Shown here: positions 56,055-64,000 of the stretch, piece after piece
Position numbering within the stretch: the first letter of the stretch is position 1
Layout: every line of letters starts with the position of its first letter
DNA from: Chionoecetes opilio
Lineage: Eukaryota; Arthropoda; Malacostraca; Decapoda; Majidae
Assembly (NCBI GenBank): GCA_016584305.1
Contig: JACEEZ010011758.1
Location: forward strand, 20,001 to 84,000
Length of the DNA: 64,000 nt
Direction of reading: 5' to 3'
Made by a program: the position numbers and the translations under genes
The notes under the pieces: generated by a model
Told to the model about the DNA's origin: nothing
Databases searched by the model: none
The model's input: only the letters and a program-made list of their open reading frames with translations

Positions 56055-56690
56055 TGTTGTGTTTGCTATAGTTACGTTACTTACGTTATCACACTGTTTT
56101 AAACTCAAGGAGAGAATCCCTGATGCCCTGCGTTTCTCAGTGGTGTACCAATTTAAGTGCAGTAGCTGTAACACTGCTTATATTGGGCAGACCAAACGCC
56201 ACCTCACCACTAGGATCGCGGAGCATCGGGGATTGTCTCACAGGACTGGCAATCCCTTGTCCAAACCACCATTTTCAGCCATTCGGGATCATTCCGAAGC
56301 CTCAGGCCACCCAATAACAAACCAAGACTTCAATATTTTGCACACAAGCTCCCACGACTCCACCCGATGGATATGTGAGAGCCTCCTCACCCACCACCAC
56401 AAACCATCCCTTTGCACACAGGGCACTTCAACCCCACTTGTGTGCTTTTAAACCATGTGGGAATCCCACACTCCACTGCTATCTTGATTGGTAGGTGTAG
56501 TATTTTTATTACTGTTTTATCATTTTTATTTTTATTTTTATTTTAGGCATTTTAAATGCGCAAATAATTTTATAATTTGTATATTTTCATTCAAAAAAAA
56601 AAAAAAAAAAAAAAATCCGATTTTAGGCTGATGATGGCTTATGTATAGCCGAAACGTACCCAATAAACAATCAAGATGTTTCTACCCGCG
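56055..56690 (+). mobile_element. Penelope-like element 3' end (GIY-YIG endonuclease)
   Basis: Frame ERIPDALRFSVVYQFKCSSC, NTAYIGQTKRHLTTRIAEHR, then SAIRDHSEASGHPITNQDF and ESLLTHHHKPSL. (V)Y...C..C...YIG.T.R.L..R..EH is the GIY-YIG endonuclease of Penelope retroelements. The 3' end gctgatgatggcttatgtat with agccgaaacgtacccaataa is the typical Penelope terminus. 5'-truncated, with an A-run at 56594-56614. Confidence 0.88.
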
Positions 56691-56737
56691 CTGGTTTATA
56701 TCTTCATTATAAGATCTCGTTTCCCTCATGGAGAAAG

Positions 56738-56740
<3 letters not shown>

Positions 56741-56812
<72 letters not shown>

Positions 56813-56816
56813 TCTC

Positions 56817-56887
<71 letters not shown>

Positions 56888-56892
56888 ATATG
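56741..56892. repeat. (CT)n then (TA)n microsatellite
   Basis: CT tract 56741-56830 followed by TA tract to 56892. Confidence 0.95.
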
Positions 56893-57059
56893 TTTTGTTT
56901 TTTCCACTCAAATAAATTTAATTATTTATTCTTTGCAAAAGGGGCTGGCCATTGCCTAATGCCCCCCCCCCCCCCATAGGTGGGGCCATGCGGTTTGGTC
57001 GGTAAATAGGCTCATATTCTTTAAATAGTCAGATGAGTAGAGACTGAACAAAAGCAAAC

Positions 57060-57165
57060 CTGGTAACGGATGAGGATTTGAGCTGGTGTCTTCTTGTACT
57101 TGTCAGCAATGGCTGTAATCTTGGGGTCCTCCATAAGCAGTGGGTCACCGGGCTTGGCCCATGGT
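57060..57165 (-). CDS. Aldo-keto reductase, internal exon (first one inside the window)
   Basis: Reading the minus strand, an acceptor (tgctttgcag) precedes 106 nt that finish a split codon and encode 35 residues, beginning [15 protein letters not shown] and ending AQILIRYQ, followed by a CAG|GTTTG donor. PWAKP...DP...DP and the Q(I/V)LIR helix are hallmarks of aldo-keto reductases of the AKR1 group, just ahead of the cofactor-binding IPKS loop. The exon opens one base into a codon, so the preceding exon should end with two bases of a codon (Arg or Ser expected from family alignments); I do not find that exon in the remaining 6.8 kb of the window. Confidence 0.93.
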
Positions 57166-57769
57166 CTGCAAAGCACAAAATCAAGACTTTATTTAGTGTC
57201 ACAACCATTACTTTTCTTGAGAATTAATGGAAGCTATCACCCCATACCTCAATTACAGCTAACAAGTGAGCTTGTGTCCTTAGTTGGATGATGTATAACA
57301 TCTGATAAACCTACGAATTATGGTATATGGCTGGTGTCAATAACTTTTCAAAATTGATCTTTCCTCCATAACTAATGGTTTGAAGTTTTTATCATCTCCT
57401 TACTGTTGGAAATGAACGTAAATAATTAGAGGAGCATCTAAATTAACAAAACTGTCAAGTCCCTGCACCACTCCTTTGACACTAGTACACCATCTACACA
57501 GCATACAAGAGAAAGAGATAAGAGTATGAAGGGAATATAAAATAAGAAGTATAGTAGCAGGGTGTGTTAAGAAATGTTAATGAAGAATGGAAGGCTACAG
57601 CTCATATTAATGCCTTAACAGGAAAATATTGGGCCTAATGTTTCCATATCCTTTGTTTACAATATGTAGAATATGCTCTGTACAGAGGCCTTATCCGCCC
57701 ATGTATGGTGTATGTCTTTCATGCTTTGAAGGGGATCCACTCATACAGTTCTCCTAATCAGGGTACAGT
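57166..57769 (-). other. Intron sequence upstream of the reductase exon, unassigned
   Basis: AT-rich sequence with no coding similarity. It contains the polypyrimidine/AG acceptor next to the exon. Confidence 0.5.
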
Positions 57770-58114
57770 CAAAAGCTTTTCGTCTCATCAACTCCCCTCC
57801 TCTGACTGACCGTCTTCAATCTTTCAATTACGGCCGCAATGTTACCTCTCTTGCTATCTTCTGCTGTTATTTTCATGCTAAATACTCTTCTGAACTTGCT
57901 AACTGCATGCCTCCCCTCCTCCCACGGCCTCACAGCACAAGACCTTGTACTCATTCTGGAGAGTGACACTTGAGTTATTGATGGCCGTTTCATCCTTCCA
58001 GAGGGTGTCATTTCATGTCTTCCCTCTGCCATCCATTTAGTCCATTCTTCACGAATGTTATTCTTGAATGGTTTGTTGACGCTCACATCTAGTGGCTGCA
58101 GCTGGGAAGTAAGG
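57770..58114 (-). pseudogene. Pogo-type transposase, second part
   Basis: Continues the same gene on the far side of the insertion: SQLQPLDVSVNKPFKNNIRE, then EWTKWMAEGRHEMTPSGRMK and SITQV. (S/T).LQPLDV..NKPFK is the classic block after the last catalytic residue. The remainder resembles the C-terminal part of POGK-like proteins and is degraded. Confidence 0.87.
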
Positions 58115-58289
58115 GATACCCGGACAATGTGCCTACGGACAGTTTGCCTGATGGACATTATGCCTACCGGACATTATGCCTACTGGACATTATGCCTACC
58201 GGACATTATGCCTAACAATGAACGATGCCTAGCGAACAACTGTTTCATAAACTAGTGAGGGTATTTTTGAAGTCATTATCACCCTAAAC

Positions 58290-58672
58290 TCTACTTCAAG
58301 CGCTTGCATTTGTTTCTCTACAAGATGTTAGCGACACGTTTGAACAATTTATGTCTGCACTGGACGAGGAAACGGACGAGATCCTGGAAGACCTTTTAAC
58401 CTATTTCGAGGCTACGTGGATTGGAAATGTGCAGCGAGGACGAAGAAGACGGCCTGCTTTTCCGCAAGAACTTTGGAATGTCCATGAAAGAGTTCTACCA
58501 GACTTGCCTCGCATCAACAACTCAATAAAAGGCTGGCACAGAACCTTCGACCAACGAGTCGCCATTAAACACCCAACTCTGTGTTGACTTGTAGACCGAT
58601 TGCATAAAGAGCAGGCCGACAACGAACTCCTTATTGATCACGCCAACGCTGGAGTTGTTTTGCCACCAACCA
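58290..58672 (+). pseudogene. MULE transposase C-terminal part, before the foldback insertion
   Basis: DVSDTFEQFMSALDEETDEI, then LLTYFEATWIGNVQRGRRRR, PAFPQELWNVHERVLPDLPR and INNSIKGWHRTFDQRVAIKH, ending near GVVLPP. The (Y/D)FE.TW.G.......P.FP...WN.......R.NN..E.(W/H)HR pattern is typical of the end of MULE transposases. In-frame stop at about 58585. The catalytic DDE part is absent. Confidence 0.85.
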
Positions 58673-59608
58673 TAGATAACAGTAGAACTGGATGTGACAC
58701 TCCGCAACTACACGCGCTGGACGCTGCAGTACTGGCCCCATGGTCAGTCTGCTGGCCCATTCACTTGCTGCATATGACTATCATATAGACTGGTTTATCA
58801 GTGTATATGCTATACTGTAATCTTCGTAAATGTTTGTTCTATAATATTATCAAATGAAAAACAGTAAAATACACTAAAGAAATGCCATTACGAGACTCTG
58901 AAGAAATATGCATGAACTTAATTTAATATTCACTTTAACTCTTCGCCATTTAAAACTTTGCGAGTCAACTTTTATCATGAAGGGTATCAATAGAAGCGCA
59001 ATTTTATTAGCTTTCCATTGATGTATTTTGTTTTCTGATAAATGAATTACCACCATGCATAAATTATCGTTAACTAAATAAATAAAATCATCAATCGGGT
59101 AATTTTCCCGATTTATGATGTTATTTATTTACTTATATATTTCGTTTTCTGATAAATGAATTAGCACCATGTATAAATTAGCGTTAACTAAATAAATTAC
59201 CACATCAATCGGGAAAATTACCCAATTGATGATTTTATTTATTTATTTAATGCTAATTTATGCATGGTTCTAATTCATTTATCAGAAAACGAAATATATC
59301 AATGGAAAGCTAATAAAATTGCGCTTCTATTGATACCCTTCATGATAAAAGTTGACTCGCAAAGTTTTAAATGGCGAAGAGTTAAAGTTCATGCATATTT
59401 TTTCACGTGTTATACGGTTTTTTATTTGATAATATTATAGAACAAACATTTACGAAGATTACAGTATATCATATATACTGATAAACCAGTCTATATGATA
59501 GTCATATGCAGCAAGTGAATGGGCCAGCAGATTGACCATGGGGCCAGTACTGCAGCGTCCAGCGCGCGTAGTTGTGGGGTGTCACATCCAGTTCTACTGT
59601 TATCTATG
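58673..59608. mobile_element. Foldback element iv (palindromic, 9-bp TSD CACCAACCA)
   Basis: CACCAACCA at 58664-58672 and 59609-59617; the MULE frame reads LPPT-KKK across the restored site. Outer arms tagataacagtagaactgga and tccagttctactgttatcta, then the same core as foldback iii. Arms of about 400-460 bp with an atcaatcgggtaa hairpin pair at the apex. No coding. A 9-bp duplication points to a MULE-type transposase as mobiliser. Confidence 0.92.
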
Positions 59609-59730
59609 CACCAACCAAGAAAAAGTACGAGTATGACAATCAACGCCTGAAGAACCTCGTTGAGAAGTATGACACCACCCCGGTTCTTGAATATCTTCAT
59701 GGCATTGCTCACAATTTATACAATTTCTGA
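59609..59730 (+). pseudogene. MULE transposase, C-terminal end after the foldback insertion
   Basis: KKKYEYDNQRLKNLVEKYDT, then TPVLEYLHGIAHNLYNF and stop at 59728-59730. (Y)...(D/N).R(L/I)..(L/I)V..Y......LEYLRGIAHN is the usual end of MULE-type proteins. 59731-59970 downstream is AT-rich and non-coding. Confidence 0.87.
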
Positions 59731-59974
59731 CTATGTCCGTCCATTCTAGATAGATTTTTTGGTCTCAAATTTGACTTTTTTAAATCTTATATTATATATG
59801 CTTTTTGAAAAAAAAATATTTAATACACGATTTAAGACTAATTCTATATATATATATGCATTCTATTATTTTATATTTGTCAAAATTCTAATGAATGTAA
59901 ATAAAATAAAATTAAATATATGAAAATAAAATTGAATTAAATAAAAACGTTACCCCTATAAGCTGTGTTTGTTA

Positions 59975-60895
59975 GGCGTGTCGTCCTTTAGGCATCATGT
60001 CCGTTAGCCATAATGTCCGGTAGGCATGGTGCCCGTAGGCATAATGTCCGATGTCCGATAGGCATAATGTCCGTTAGGCAAACTGTCCGGTAGACACATT
60101 GTCCGTAGGCAAAGTGTCCGTAGGCAAAGTGTCCGTAGGCAAAGTGTCCGTAGGCAAACTGTCCGTAGGCAAAGTGTCCGTAGGCAAACTGTCCGTAGGC
60201 AAAGTGTCCGTAGGCAAAGTGTCCGTAGGCAAACCTGGTCCGTAGAAGCAAAACTGTCCGTAGGCAAAGTGTCCGTAGGCAAACTGTCCGTAGGCAAACT
60301 GTCCGTAGGCAAAGTGTCCGTAGGCAAACTGTCCGTAGGCAAACTGTCCGAGGCAAAGTGTCCGTAGGCAAGTGCCCGTAGGCAAACTGTCCTAGGCAGA
60401 GTGCCCGTAGGCAAAGTGTCCGTAGGCAAAGTGTCCGCAGGCAAAATGTCCGTAGGCAGAGTGCCCGTAGGCAAACTGTCCATAGGCAGAGTGCCCGTAG
60501 GCAAACTGTCCGTAGGAAGAGTGCCCGTAGGCAAACTGTCCATAGGCAGAGTGTCCGTAGGCAAACTGCCCGTAGGCAGAGTGTCCGTAGGCAAACTGTC
60601 CGTAGGCAGAGTGTCCGTAGGCAGAGTGTCCGTAGGCAAGTCGTAGCGGTTCCGTAGGCAAACTGTCCGTAGGCAGAGTGTCCGTAGGCAAACTGTCCGT
60701 AGGCAGAGTGTCCGTAGGCAAACTGCCCGTAGGCAGAGTGTCCGTAGGCAAACTGCCCGTAGGCAGAGTGTCCGTAGGCAAACTGTCCGTAGGCAAACTG
60801 CCCGTAGGCAGAGTGTCCGTAGGCAAACTGTCCGTAGGCAAAGTGTCCGTAGGCAAACTGTCCGTAGGCAAAGCGTTCGCAGGCAAATGTCCGGC
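59975..60895. repeat. 15-bp tandem array (TGTCCGTAGGCAAAC type) forming the right terminus of the MULE
   Basis: About 55-60 units; variants alternate gtgtccgtaggcaaa, ctgtccgtaggcaaa and gtgtccgtaggcaga. The period is divisible by three, so every minus-strand frame stays open (repeats of CLRT-, AYGHF-, PTDTL-type peptides, longest about 317 codons); these are not genes. The left-most units (59975-60090) are the least regular. Confidence 0.95.
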
Positions 60896-60909
60896 CACGG
60901 GAAGTAAGG

Positions 60910-61197
60910 CCACCAGGAATTACAGCTAACGTTGTGTTCATTTTTCTTGCTAGTTTTTAGTTTTGTCTATCTTGTGTGCACTGAATTGATCCCATACTAG
61001 CATCCCATATTTCCGTAGCAGGCCACCAGGCCGTTTGGACCACACTTTTTCAATCCAATCTTTGTGCTGCAATAGAACATTAATTCCGTCTGGTAGTTTC
61101 TCCTTGGGCAATGTTTTCCTCTTGAAAATCAACAGTGGCGGTAGTTTGGTGCCATCGACGCAACAAGCTAAACTGCAGTGTAGTGCATTTTTTCATG
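60910..61197 (-). pseudogene. Pogo-type transposase, first part (DDE_1)
   Basis: CSLACCVDGTKLPPLLIFKR then KTLPKEKLPDGINVLL, followed by VWSKRPGGLL and LVWDQFSAHKID. DGTKLPP..IFKRKT(L/M)PK and (L/V)(V/A)WD.F.AH are core blocks of pogo/POGK-like DDE_1 transposases; the D in WDQFSAH is a catalytic position. Stops occur after KTKN. It is interrupted by the MULE-type element inside the GLTSQLQPLDV block. Confidence 0.87.
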
Positions 61198-61352
61198 ACT
61201 AGTGGTTTTAATAGTCACTGTTTTCGTACCTTTCACATCTGAATTGAATAGCTACCTAAGCTAGCCTCCTACAACATTCGTCTTGGAAGACGCATGAGTA
61301 TTTTTCAGGATATTGTTTAGGGGAAAAAGTGCGTCTTATAAGCCATAAAATA

Positions 61353-61500
61353 CGGTAATTGGTTTGTGATGTGCGGACTTGCGGTTGCGGAAGTGCAAAC
61401 TTCAAGAAATTTGCGGAATTGCGGTTGCGGAAAGTAAGGATTAGGGTTTGCGGATTTGCATTTGCGGAAGTGGATTTTCATTAGCGGTGCCCACCTCTGG
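61353..61500. other. Short repeat-rich spacer
   Basis: Several GCGGAATTTGCGG-like words (ttgcggttgcgg, tttgcggaattgcgg). No gene. Confidence 0.5.
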
Positions 61501-62952
61501 TGTGTGTGTGTATTTACCTAGTTGTTTACCTAGTTGTGACATACGGGAAATGAGTTACACTAGTGGGGTCTCGTCTCCTTGTATTAATTGGTCAATCTTA
61601 GCTTTAAAAACATGAATACTTTTGGCATATATAATTTCAATGTCCAGGCTATTCCACATATCAATGCACCGATAAGAAAAAACTGTACTTCTTGATGTCC
61701 TTCAAGCAAGTTGTCTTCTTAAGCTTCTTCGTATGACCTCTTGTGGCTCCTACATCTCGTACATATGTATATGTCCTCTGTCATTTCTCTCCGTTCCTGA
61801 CATAGCTCTATACATTGTTATCAAGTCTATTATTTTTCTTCATTCTTCCTATGATGGCAAGCCCAATTTCTTCAGCCGTGTGTATTTACCTTGTTGTATT
61901 TACCTAGTTGTGTTTTACAGGGCCTGAGCTACACTCGTGTGGTCCCATCTCCGTATCTACATTTATCCAGTCTTTCTTTCAATTGGTGCACATTATGTGC
62001 CGATATCACCTCCTCATTAAGTCCATTCCTAACTTCTACATTTCTATGAGGGAAGCTGTACTTCTTTATGTTGTTCAGGCATCTCACTTTTCCTAGTTTT
62101 TTGTGTCCTCTTGTGTATCGACCTTCTCTTTGTTTCTGAGTCAGTAGTCTCTCATTGTCAGTTTCTTCCGTCTTAGTTATCAGCTTAAAAATTGTTATTA
62201 AGTCTCCTCTTTCTCTTCTCTGCTCAGGTGTTGGTAATCTTATTTCCTTCAACCTTTCCTCATAAGAAAGTGCTAGTTCTGGTACCATCTTTGTATCCTC
62301 TCCAACTTTTTCACATGCATTTTGTGTGTGTGTGTGTGTGTGTGTATTTACCTAGTTGTATTTACCTAGTTGTAACATACAGGAAAAGAGCTATGCTCGT
62401 ATTGTCCCATCTCCAAATCTACTATTATCCAGTTTGCCTTTGAAGTCCTGAATACTTCTTGCATTAATCACTTTTGCATCAAGGTTGTTCCAGGCTTCTA
62501 TGCTTCTATACGGGAAGCTGTATTTTTTTATATCCCTCTTGCATGTTGTCCTTTTCAATTTCTTCTCATGACCTCTTGTACTTCTGTCATCCCACACACA
62601 GATAATTTCTATCAATTTTTTCCAGGCCCATTGATGCTCTATACACTGCTATAAAATCTCCCCTTTCTCTTCTTTTCTCAAGTGTTGGGAGTTTTAGTCT
62701 TGGAAGTCTTTTTTCATGTTAAATCTCTCAGGCTTGAAGCCATTTTTGTGGCTGCTCTTTGTATTCTCTCAATCTTCCTTATATCCTTCTTTTTATGTGG
62801 TGACCAAATCACTGCCGCATATTCCAACCTTGGTCGAATCAAAGATTCATGTGTGTGTGTGTGTGTTTATTCATCTAGTTGTATTTTACAGGGCCTGAGC
62901 CACACTCGTATGGCCTGGTCTCCATATCTACATTTTCAATTTGCTTCCTAAA
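61501..62952 (-). mobile_element. Head-to-tail series of four truncated CR1/L2-like LINE copies
   Basis: Each copy ends (low coordinate, minus strand) in a tail of ACAACTAGGTAAAT repeats and (AC)n: about 61501-61880, 61881-62320, 62321-62850 and 62851-62952. The second copy encodes YEERLKEIRLPTPEQRRERG, DLITIFKLI, TRGHKKLGK and KYSFPHRNVEVRNGLNEEV, the C-terminal region of CR1/L2 reverse transcriptases; the third adds the earlier LEYAAVIWSPHKKKDIR block. All are 5'-truncated and placed in the same orientation. Confidence 0.87.
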
Positions 62953-62954
62953 GC

Positions 62955-63462
62955 GGGTATCACACGGGGCTTTTCGTCAGACCACTTCATCAAACCCCAC
63001 GGGCATTTGGTTTGACCTGTTCGTCGAACACCTACGTTGGCGCGCTTCACCCAACCATAACATAAACAAAGATGGAGCGTAGACAGTGGGAGGGATGGAG
63101 ATTTGCTGTTAATGTTTTAACTTTAGGGGCATATATACTGGTGATGAAAAGGGAGGAAATGATTGTTAGAAGAATAGAGCGACATATGAAGACTCATTCG
63201 TGTGGGCTAAATGTAAACAAATATCATATCAGCTTCATATTTCTGAAAATATTTCACAAATGTAATATAGACTGTTCTGTATTCATTTTCCAGTAATGTA
63301 TATTATATCATGGTGTACATTTCAATGTTGAATAATTGCTAATACTATTTATAATTTACAGAAAAAGTATACACCTATTTTGACCCCACAGTAGGTTCGA
63401 TTACATGAACAAGATTTCACTAAACTATTTCAGCGAAGTGGAAATCAAAAATTAAATTTCAG
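62955..63462 (+). mobile_element. PIF/Harbinger-like fragment
   Basis: Left end AGCGGGTATCACACGGGGCT after TAA resembles the Harbinger terminus AGCGGCTATTACACGGGCAC (17 of 20 positions). An ATG at 63071 opens MERRQWEGWRFAVNVLTLGA, a charged-then-hydrophobic start of the type seen in Harbinger transposases, but no catalytic domain follows and no right end is visible. It interrupts the LINE series. The superfamily call is tentative. Confidence 0.45.
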
Positions 63463-64000
63463 TGTGTGTGTATTCATCTAGTTGTATTTTTGGCCTCTCT
63501 CTGTGCGTGCGTGCGTGTGTGTGTGTGTGTGTGTATTTACCTAGTTGTATTTACCTAGTTGTAACATACAGGAAAAGAGCTATGCTCGTACTGTCCCGTC
63601 TCCAAATCTACTATTATCCAGCTTGCCTTTGAAGTCCTGAATACTTCTTGCATTAATCACTTTTGCATCAAGGTTGTTCCAGGCTTCTATGCTTCTATAC
63701 GGGAAGCTGTATTTTTTTATGTCCCTTTTGCATGTTGCCCTTTTCAATTTCTTCTCATGACCTCTTGCACTTCTATCGTCCCACACAAACAGATCTTCTC
63801 TGTCAATTTTTTCCAGACCCATTGATGCTCTATACACTGCTATAAAATCTCCTCTTTCTCTTCTTTTCTCAAGAGTTGGGAGTTTTAGTCTTGAAAGTCT
63901 TTCCTCATATGGTAAATCTCTCAGGCTTGGAGCCATTTTTGTGGCTGCTCTTTGTATTCTCTCAATCTTCCTTATATCCTTCTTTTTATGTGGTGACCAA
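63463..64000 (-). mobile_element. Further CR1/L2-like LINE copy, running off the window
   Basis: Tail ACAACTAGGTAAAT and (AC)n at 63463-63565, then minus-strand frame QRAATKMAPSLRDLPYEERL, SRLKLPTLEKRRERGDFIAV, DRSARGHEKKLKRATCKRDI, KKYSFPYRSIEAWNNLDAKV and the stop. About 94% alike to the copy at 62391-62850 by eye. Continues past 64000. Confidence 0.88.

Larger units (their letters stand above)
58115..60898 (+). mobile_element. MULE-type element with tandem-array terminal repeats (TSD GGGAAGTAAGG)
   Basis: GGGAAGTAAGG occurs at 58104-58114 and 60899-60909 and joins the pogo reading frame, so 9-11 bp of target are duplicated, as for Mutator-like elements. Both ends consist of inverted arrays of a 15-16 bp unit: about six units on the left (58121-58214, CGGACATTATGCCTA type) and roughly 55-60 on the right (59975-60895, TCCGTAGGCAAACTG type). 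The coding remnant of a MULE transposase lies between them and is itself split by a foldback element. Confidence 0.87.
57770..61352 (-). mobile_element. Pogo/Tigger-type element with a split transposase pseudogene
   Basis: The right end at about 61352 carries the inverted terminus CCGTATTTTATGGCTTATAA followed by TA, the same as the MITE at 41666-42422. The transposase on the minus strand is interrupted by a 2.8 kb MULE-type element (58115-60898). No matching left terminus was found near 57770, so that side is truncated. Confidence 0.8.

Noticed and set aside
59988..60941. Long minus-strand frames (up to 317 codons) with repeated five-residue peptides
   Set aside because: Produced by the 15-bp tandem array at the MULE terminus; all minus frames are open at once.

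Overview
The window is a transposon-dense piece of an arthropod nuclear genome, probably a decapod crustacean. The arthropod assignment rests on TTAGG-type telomere-like tandem motifs, an intron-rich gene with GT/AG splice sites, very abundant (TA)n, (GA)n and (CAC)n microsatellites, and a mobile-element mix of CR1 with an esterase ORF1, RTE, PIF/Harbinger, Tigger/pogo, MULE, Helitron, hAT and Penelope. The decapod call is inference. No bacterial or viral gene organisation is present.

Only one host gene is recognised. It is the 3' half of an aldo-keto reductase (AKR1B / aldose-reductase type) on the minus strand: four exons at 57060-57165, 43542-43607, 42791-42873 and 35963-36005, all with canonical splice sites and a continuous reading frame to the stop. 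The 5' exons, which should carry the catalytic tetrad, lie beyond the right edge. The introns and flanks are almost entirely nested mobile elements.

Layout. 1-18.5 kb: two long foldback elements (209-3564 and about 3927-8367), a microsatellite belt (8.9-10.15 kb), a non-autonomous hAT (10414-13832), and three copies of one PIF/Harbinger family (5439-7791, 11411-13630, 13908-18481). These copies carry TTAGG-containing tandem arrays; the third also contains a TA-flanked pogo-like element (14130-17068) with a rearranged transposase. 19.3-31.3 kb: a decayed CR1 LINE (esterase ORF1, endonuclease/RT ORF2) interrupted by an RTE LINE, two TTAA-flanked elements and a Tc1-like element that itself contains an AT-flanked element. 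31.4-34.9 kb: a TTAA MITE and a Tigger element carrying a tRNA-derived SINE, embedded in (TA)n. 35-57.2 kb: the aldo-keto reductase exons among about ten TA-flanked Tigger-like elements, a Helitron nested in a foldback element, RTE and other LINE fragments, and a Penelope GIY-YIG fragment. 57.7-64 kb: a pogo-like transposase pseudogene split by a MULE-type element with tandem-array termini, itself split by a foldback element with a 9-bp target duplication; then a head-to-tail series of truncated LINE copies.

Many insertion boundaries could be read to the base because a paralogous empty site or an interrupted reading frame exists in the window. The most interesting structural signals are: (1) family-specific words repeated every 15-17 bp inward from the termini in many different TA-target families; (2) repeated inverted duplication of transposase segments inside TA elements; (3) independent amplification of different telomere-like sub-units in copies of one Harbinger family; and (4) nests three to five levels deep with recoverable insertion order.
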